A stretch of DNA of 8,415 nucleotides from Ruminococcaceae bacterium UBA1375 (GTDB taxonomy: Bacteria; Bacillota; Clostridia; Oscillospirales; Ruminococcaceae): contig DBRF01000009.1 of NCBI GenBank assembly GCA_002305795.1, forward strand, positions 1 to 8,415, written 5' to 3'. Both the position numbers and the translations under genes were made by a program. The notes under the pieces were generated by a model. It ran no database searches and was not told the origin of the DNA. It worked only from the letters and a program-made list of their open reading frames with translations. This document shows, in pieces, positions 5,747 to 8,415 of this stretch. Numbering within the stretch: the stretch's first letter is position 1; each line of letters starts with the position of its first letter.

Positions 5747-5992
5747 ATGGCCCAAACCCGATGCCGCAAGTGCCTGTTCAACCAGGACAGCGGGGAGTTG
5801 TACCAATCCATCCAAGAGCTGATTGCCTCCCTGTCTCCGGAAGAGAAAGCCGGGGAGGAGGAGTACCGGCGGCGGCTGGACGTTTGCCGGGAGTGCGAAA
5901 AACTGCAAAACGGCATGTGCCTGTCCTGCGGCTGTTTCGTCCAGGTACGGGCAGCCAAGAGAAAGGAACGCTGCCCCTGGGAAAAGTGGTGA
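5747..5992 (+). CDS. Small cysteine-rich protein, DUF6171-like, unknown function
   Basis: This 81-residue protein has no signal peptide or membrane segment. Its cysteines lie in pairs: CRKC (6-9), CREC (47-50), CLSCGC (58-63) and a lone Cys76 near the C-terminus in RCPWEKW. The middle (10-45) is acidic and probably helical. The layout, an N-terminal CxxC, a helical stretch, then CxxC, MCxxCGC and a terminal CP-W, matches my recollection of the DUF6171 family of Clostridia. The eight cysteines suggest binding of zinc or an iron-sulfur cluster; this is inference, and no function is known to me. The start is firm: AAAAGGAGAG lies a few bases upstream and a near-perfect promoter precedes it. It stands alone between two terminators, so its neighbours say nothing about its job. 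Confidence 0.85.
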   Translation: MAQTRCRKCLFNQDSGELYQSIQELIASLSPEEKAGEEEYRRRLDVCRECEKLQNGMCLSCGCFVQVRAAKRKERCPWEKW

Positions 5993-6024
5993 ACTCCTGG
6001 TTCTGCCCATTCATTTAAGAGAAA

Positions 6025-6050
6025 AGAGCCCTCCGTTTTCGGAGGGCTCT
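6025..6050. terminator. Strong hairpin, likely bidirectional terminator
   Basis: AGAGCCCTCCG (6025-6035) pairs perfectly with CGGAGGGCTCT (6040-6050) around a TTTT loop. It lies 33 bases after the DUF6171-like gene. The T-rich tail is poor on the + strand (CAGTTTGTGG) but good on the minus strand, where TTTTCTCTT follows. It may therefore end transcription from both sides, including read-through from the convergent YibE/F gene. Confidence 0.82.
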
Positions 6051-6172
6051 CAGTTTGTGGAAAAAGGGCTCAGATGTTTCCGGATTGACCCGCCCTCGGC
6101 TCTACGCCTTTGGGCGGGCGGATTCCGGCTTGCTGTTTCCACAACTTTTTTCAAATAACAAGGTGAAAGAAA
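6051..6172 (+). repeat. Intergenic palindromic repeat, copy B
   Basis: The ends TTGTGGAAA (6055-6063) and TTTCCACAA (6136-6144) are a perfect 9-bp inverted pair. The central hairpin is CCCGCCC (6089-6095) with GGGCGGG (6112-6118). The 47 bases 6082-6128 are identical to copy A. It begins directly after the terminator hairpin, just as copy A begins shortly after the aminotransferase terminator. It lacks the extra hairpin found in copy A. No coding content. Confidence 0.85.
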
Positions 6173-6198
6173 TGATTTTTAGAACAAAACAATTCCTA

Positions 6199-6265
6199 TG
6201 CGGGGGCTAGAAACGTCTGCCGACGGTTTCGACCCCTGCACCCCTACAAGCCTTTAAAAAGGCTT
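6199..6265 (-). repeat. Two-hairpin element downstream of the YibE/F gene, with inserted apical module
   Basis: Read on the minus strand, AAGCCTTT/AAAGGCTT (6248-6265) comes first. A GGGGTGCAGGGG segment follows, whose stem closes with CCCCCGCA (6199-6206). This is the layout seen at 3599-3649. Here the loop is replaced by a bulged hairpin (6210-6230: GAAAC-GTC, loop TGCC, GAC-G-GTTTC) that matches the module at 1820-1839. The first hairpin starts 30 bases after the YibE/F stop codon, so the element may also terminate that gene, though the T-rich tail (ATTGTTTTGTTC on the minus strand) is imperfect. Confidence 0.65.
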
Positions 6266-6294
6266 GACCCAAATTTTATTTATATCACAGGCCC

Positions 6295-7503
6295 TCAGGC
6301 CCGCTTTTTCCGTTTTCCGCCTTTGGACAGGGCTTTTTGCGGCGCTTTTTCTCCCTTCCAGTTCCACCTGGTAAACATCCAGGCGCCGATGAGGGAGGTG
6401 ACGGGAACGGTCAGCACCACTCCGGTGGTGGAAGCGATGGACTGGGCCAGTTCCATGGCAAGGTAGTTGGAGTTGAGCAGCTGTTGGAAGGACCAGCCGT
6501 ACCCCATCAGCACCAGCATGGTGGTAAGGGCGGTGCCGGTAAAGGCCATAATCAAGGTGTTGGTCATGGTGCCGATGGTGTCCCGGCCGATGTTCATGCC
6601 GGAGCGCACCAGCTGGGAAAACCCGTGTTCCGGATTCAGCCGGTGGATTTCCTCCAGGGGGGAAGCCACCGACATACTCATATCCATCACCGCACCCAGG
6701 GAGGAGATCAACACGCTGACCAGAAGCAGGTTGCCCAGATCCAGGCCGGTGGCCTGGGTCACCAGCAGCAGGGATTCCGCTTCGTCCATGGTGTAGCCGG
6801 AGATGTGGAGCAGCCCTTGGAACACCGCAAACACCCCGGTGGACAGCAGCAGTCCGGCCACGGTGGACAGGATGGCCGCCAGGCTCTTTTTGCTGGCCCC
6901 GCCCATGAGCAGCAGGCTCACCACCGTGGTGACGGTGACGGTGAGCAGGGTGATGGGTACCGAAGGCAGGCCGTGGAAGATGGCTTGCAGCAGAAAGAAC
7001 AGCACTGCAAAGATGGTGTAGGCCAGCCCCAGCAGGGATTTGGCCCCGGTGCCCCGGCCCACCAGGATGATCAGCGCCCCGAAAAACAGGAGGATGCCCA
7101 GAATGGCAGGGTTGCGGTAGTAGCTGTACACGGTGTAGTAGGGTTCCACCCCGTCCGGCTCATCGGCGCAGACAATCACCGTCTGCCCGGCGCGGACCTC
7201 CACGTTCTGGGTGCGGTTGAGGTAGTTTAAAATCTCCACCTGCTGCCCGGCATTGGGGCCTTCCTGAAGGGTTACCAGGATTTCCTGGGTGCCCAGATTC
7301 CGTCCCGGCTCCAGGTTGTCGGCAGAGAGGGTTTCGCTGACCACCTGGTCCACCTGGGCCTTGTAGTAGTTCATGGTGGAGTTGTTCACCGCCTGGTAGT
7401 TGTTCATCTCCGCCCAGGGGAGCAGAATGAAAATAATAGAACTGATGACGGCAAAGACCGCCAGACCGATGGTCAGCCAGTGGTTGGGTTTGAGTTTGAT
7501 CAT
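6295..7503 (-). CDS. YibE/F family integral membrane protein
   Basis: This 402-residue membrane protein belongs to the YibE/F family, whose biochemical role is not established; a transport function is often assumed. An N-terminal helix (about 10-30) is followed by an extracytoplasmic region (31-130) and about seven further helices (roughly 133-150, 157-176, 183-200, 206-229, 255-275, 312-333, 358-379). The family hallmark SSLGAVMDMSMSVASPLEEI (267-286) is clear, as is GRDTIGTMTNTLIMAF (306-321). The C-terminus is strongly basic. The start at 7503 is chosen because GGAGG (7511-7515) lies seven bases upstream; in-frame ATGs at 7533 and 7632 have poorer sites, and the latter would read through the upstream terminator. 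It follows the surface-protein gene by 150 bases with a terminator between them, so it probably has its own promoter, but no convincing one was found. Confidence 0.92.
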   Translation of the reverse strand: MIKLKPNHWLTIGLAVFAVISSIIFILLPWAEMNNYQAVNNSTMNYYKAQVDQVVSETLSADNLEPGRNLGTQEILVTLQEGPNAGQQVEILNYLNRTQNVEVRAGQTVIVCADEPDGVEPYYTVYSYYRNPAILGILLFFGALIILVGRGTGAKSLLGLAYTIFAVLFFLLQAIFHGLPSVPITLLTVTVTTVVSLLLMGGASKKSLAAILSTVAGLLLSTGVFAVFQGLLHISGYTMDEAESLLLVTQATGLDLGNLLLVSVLISSLGAVMDMSMSVASPLEEIHRLNPEHGFSQLVRSGMNIGRDTIGTMTNTLIMAFTGTALTTMLVLMGYGWSFQQLLNSNYLAMELAQSIASTTGVVLTVPVTSLIGAWMFTRWNWKGEKAPQKALSKGGKRKKRA

Positions 7504-7586
7504 GGATATTCCTCCGAGCCGGTGGGATTTCATCACTTCCGGCGGTGTAATTGTCAGGATATGAGGCGGGTTTCCCCTGCCCGGTA

Positions 7587-7625
7587 AAATGCACAACAGG
7601 TGCAGCGGAAATTCCGCCACACCTG
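7587..7625 (-). terminator. Intrinsic terminator of the surface-protein gene
   Basis: On the minus strand CAGGTG (7625-7620) pairs with CACCTG (7602-7597). An inner GCGGA/TCCGC stem has a three-base loop, and a symmetric two-base internal loop separates the two stems. The moderately T-rich tail TTGTGCATTTT follows to about 7586. It starts 28 bases after the stop codon at 7654-7656. Confidence 0.72.
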
Positions 7626-7653
7626 AAGGCATGATGAAAGAGGGGAGAGAAAA

Positions 7654-8415
7654 TTACCGTTTGCCTTTGACCAGAATCTTGCGGGTTGCAGGAATGGCTA
7701 CCGCAGCGGCGGCTGCCATGGCCAGCAGGGCCAGCAGAGTCAGATTGGCTTGGTCGCTGGTCTGAGGCACAGTGTCGGTGTTGGTGTTGTTACCGGTGCC
7801 AGTGCCGGTATTGGTATTGTCGCCGGTGTTGGTACCGGTTCCGCTGCCGGGCTGGTCGGGATCGGTGGTGCCGGGCACATCGGTACCGGGCTGATCCGGG
7901 TCAGCGGGAGCTTCCTTGGCGGTTACCGTCACGGTGCAGGTGGCGGTGAGGCCGTTGGAAGTGGCGGCGGTGATGGTGGCTTCCCCGGCGGCCAGGGCAG
8001 TGACCAGGCCGTTTTCATCTACGGTAGCCACAGCGGTGTTGCTGGAAGTCCAGGTGATGGTGGTGTCGGTGGTATCTTCCGGCTGTACCGTAGCGGAGAG
8101 CTGAGCGGTTTCTCCTTCGGTCAGGGAGACTTCCGACTGATCCAGGGTGATGCCGGTGGCTTCCACCGTTTTGTTGATGGTGAAGGTATCGGTGACCGAG
8201 CCGTTTTCCAAATCATAGGTGGTGACGGTCAAGCTGTCGCCGTCCACGCTCAGGTGGGAGTAGCTGCGGCCGTTGTTCTGGTACTGGACGTCGGTGTAGG
8301 GGAAGGCTTCGTTGGTGATCCGGTAGTTCTTGCTGCCGGAGCCGGAGTTGAAGGTCACATACATCACGCCGTCGGGGTTGGTGAACTCCTGCTGGCCGGT
8401 GGTCATATCCCGGTC
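7654..8415 (-). CDS. C-terminal part of a cell-wall-anchored Big2-domain protein, probably a metallophosphoesterase (partial, 5' end outside window)
   Basis: Only the last 253 residues are visible; the frame is open to the window edge, so this is the 3' end of a longer gene. In order: about 80 residues containing DGVMYVTFNSGSGSKNY and a later SYSHLSVDGDSLTVTTYD stretch, which resemble the end of calcineurin-like/purple-acid-phosphatase-type phosphoesterases; a bacterial Ig-like Big2 domain (nucleotides about 7918-8160, with TGITLDQSEVSLTEGETAQL and TWTSSNTAVATVDENGLVTA); an extracellular linker rich in Asp, Pro, Gly, Thr and Asn (7771-7914), including DPDQPG twice; and a sorting signal. The signal has VPQTS (7756-7770) in place of LPxTG, then a hydrophobic Leu/Ala segment, then a basic tail ending VKGKR. 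It should be exported and anchored by a sortase. The phosphoesterase identity is likely but cannot be proved, since the catalytic part lies outside the window. Confidence 0.82.
   Translation of the reverse strand, partial: DRDMTTGQQEFTNPDGVMYVTFNSGSGSKNYRITNEAFPYTDVQYQNNGRSYSHLSVDGDSLTVTTYDLENGSVTDTFTINKTVEATGITLDQSEVSLTEGETAQLSATVQPEDTTDTTITWTSSNTAVATVDENGLVTALAAGEATITAATSNGLTATCTVTVTAKEAPADPDQPGTDVPGTTDPDQPGSGTGTNTGDNTNTGTGTGNNTNTDTVPQTSDQANLTLLALLAMAAAAAVAIPATRKILVKGKR

Noticed and set aside
6337..7230. A 297-codon + strand frame opposite the YibE/F gene
   Set aside because: It is a His/Gln/Gly-rich antisense artefact of a well-supported membrane-protein gene.

Overview
The window looks like chromosomal DNA of a moderately GC-rich Gram-positive anaerobe, most likely a gut Clostridia member of the Oscillospiraceae/Ruminococcaceae type. 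Evidence for this: strong AGGAGG-type ribosome binding sites, sigma-A promoters with extended -10 boxes, a sortase-type surface protein, a DUF6171-type cysteine-rich protein, and intergenic spaces crowded with palindromic repeats. The taxon is an inference from style. No rRNA or other marker gene is present.

Layout from left to right. On the + strand: a fold-type I PLP aminotransferase (117-1298) with its own promoter and a strong terminator; an 800-base intergenic stretch built almost entirely of hairpin repeats (1299-2090); a polysaccharide flippase (2100-3539); a second repeat-rich spacer (3540-4108) ending in phased A-tracts and a consensus promoter; a GH51 alpha-L-arabinofuranosidase (4109-5587); and an 81-residue cysteine-rich DUF6171-like protein (5747-5992). 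A strong, apparently bidirectional hairpin and another repeat block separate these from two minus-strand genes: a YibE/F-family membrane protein (6295-7503) and the C-terminal part of a cell-wall-anchored protein (7654-8415). The latter carries a phosphoesterase-like tail, a Big2 domain and a variant sorting signal, and is cut by the window edge.

The genes do not form an operon. All four complete + strand genes have their own promoter with a 17-bp spacer, and three have a recognisable terminator close downstream (the arabinofuranosidase's is only moderate). They share no obvious pathway: amino-acid transamination, envelope polysaccharide export, intracellular arabino-oligosaccharide breakdown, an unknown small protein, a membrane transporter-like protein and a surface protein.

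The most unusual content is intergenic. One repeat family occurs three times, and two of its copies share 47 identical bases although 4.6 kb apart. A second family is a small hairpin module, found three times, whose stem shows compensatory base changes. It is combined in different ways with other hairpins downstream of unrelated genes. A 157-base four-hairpin element with inverted arms is also present. These look like non-autonomous mobile or structured-RNA repeats. No CRISPR array, tRNA, rRNA, transposase or defence gene was seen.
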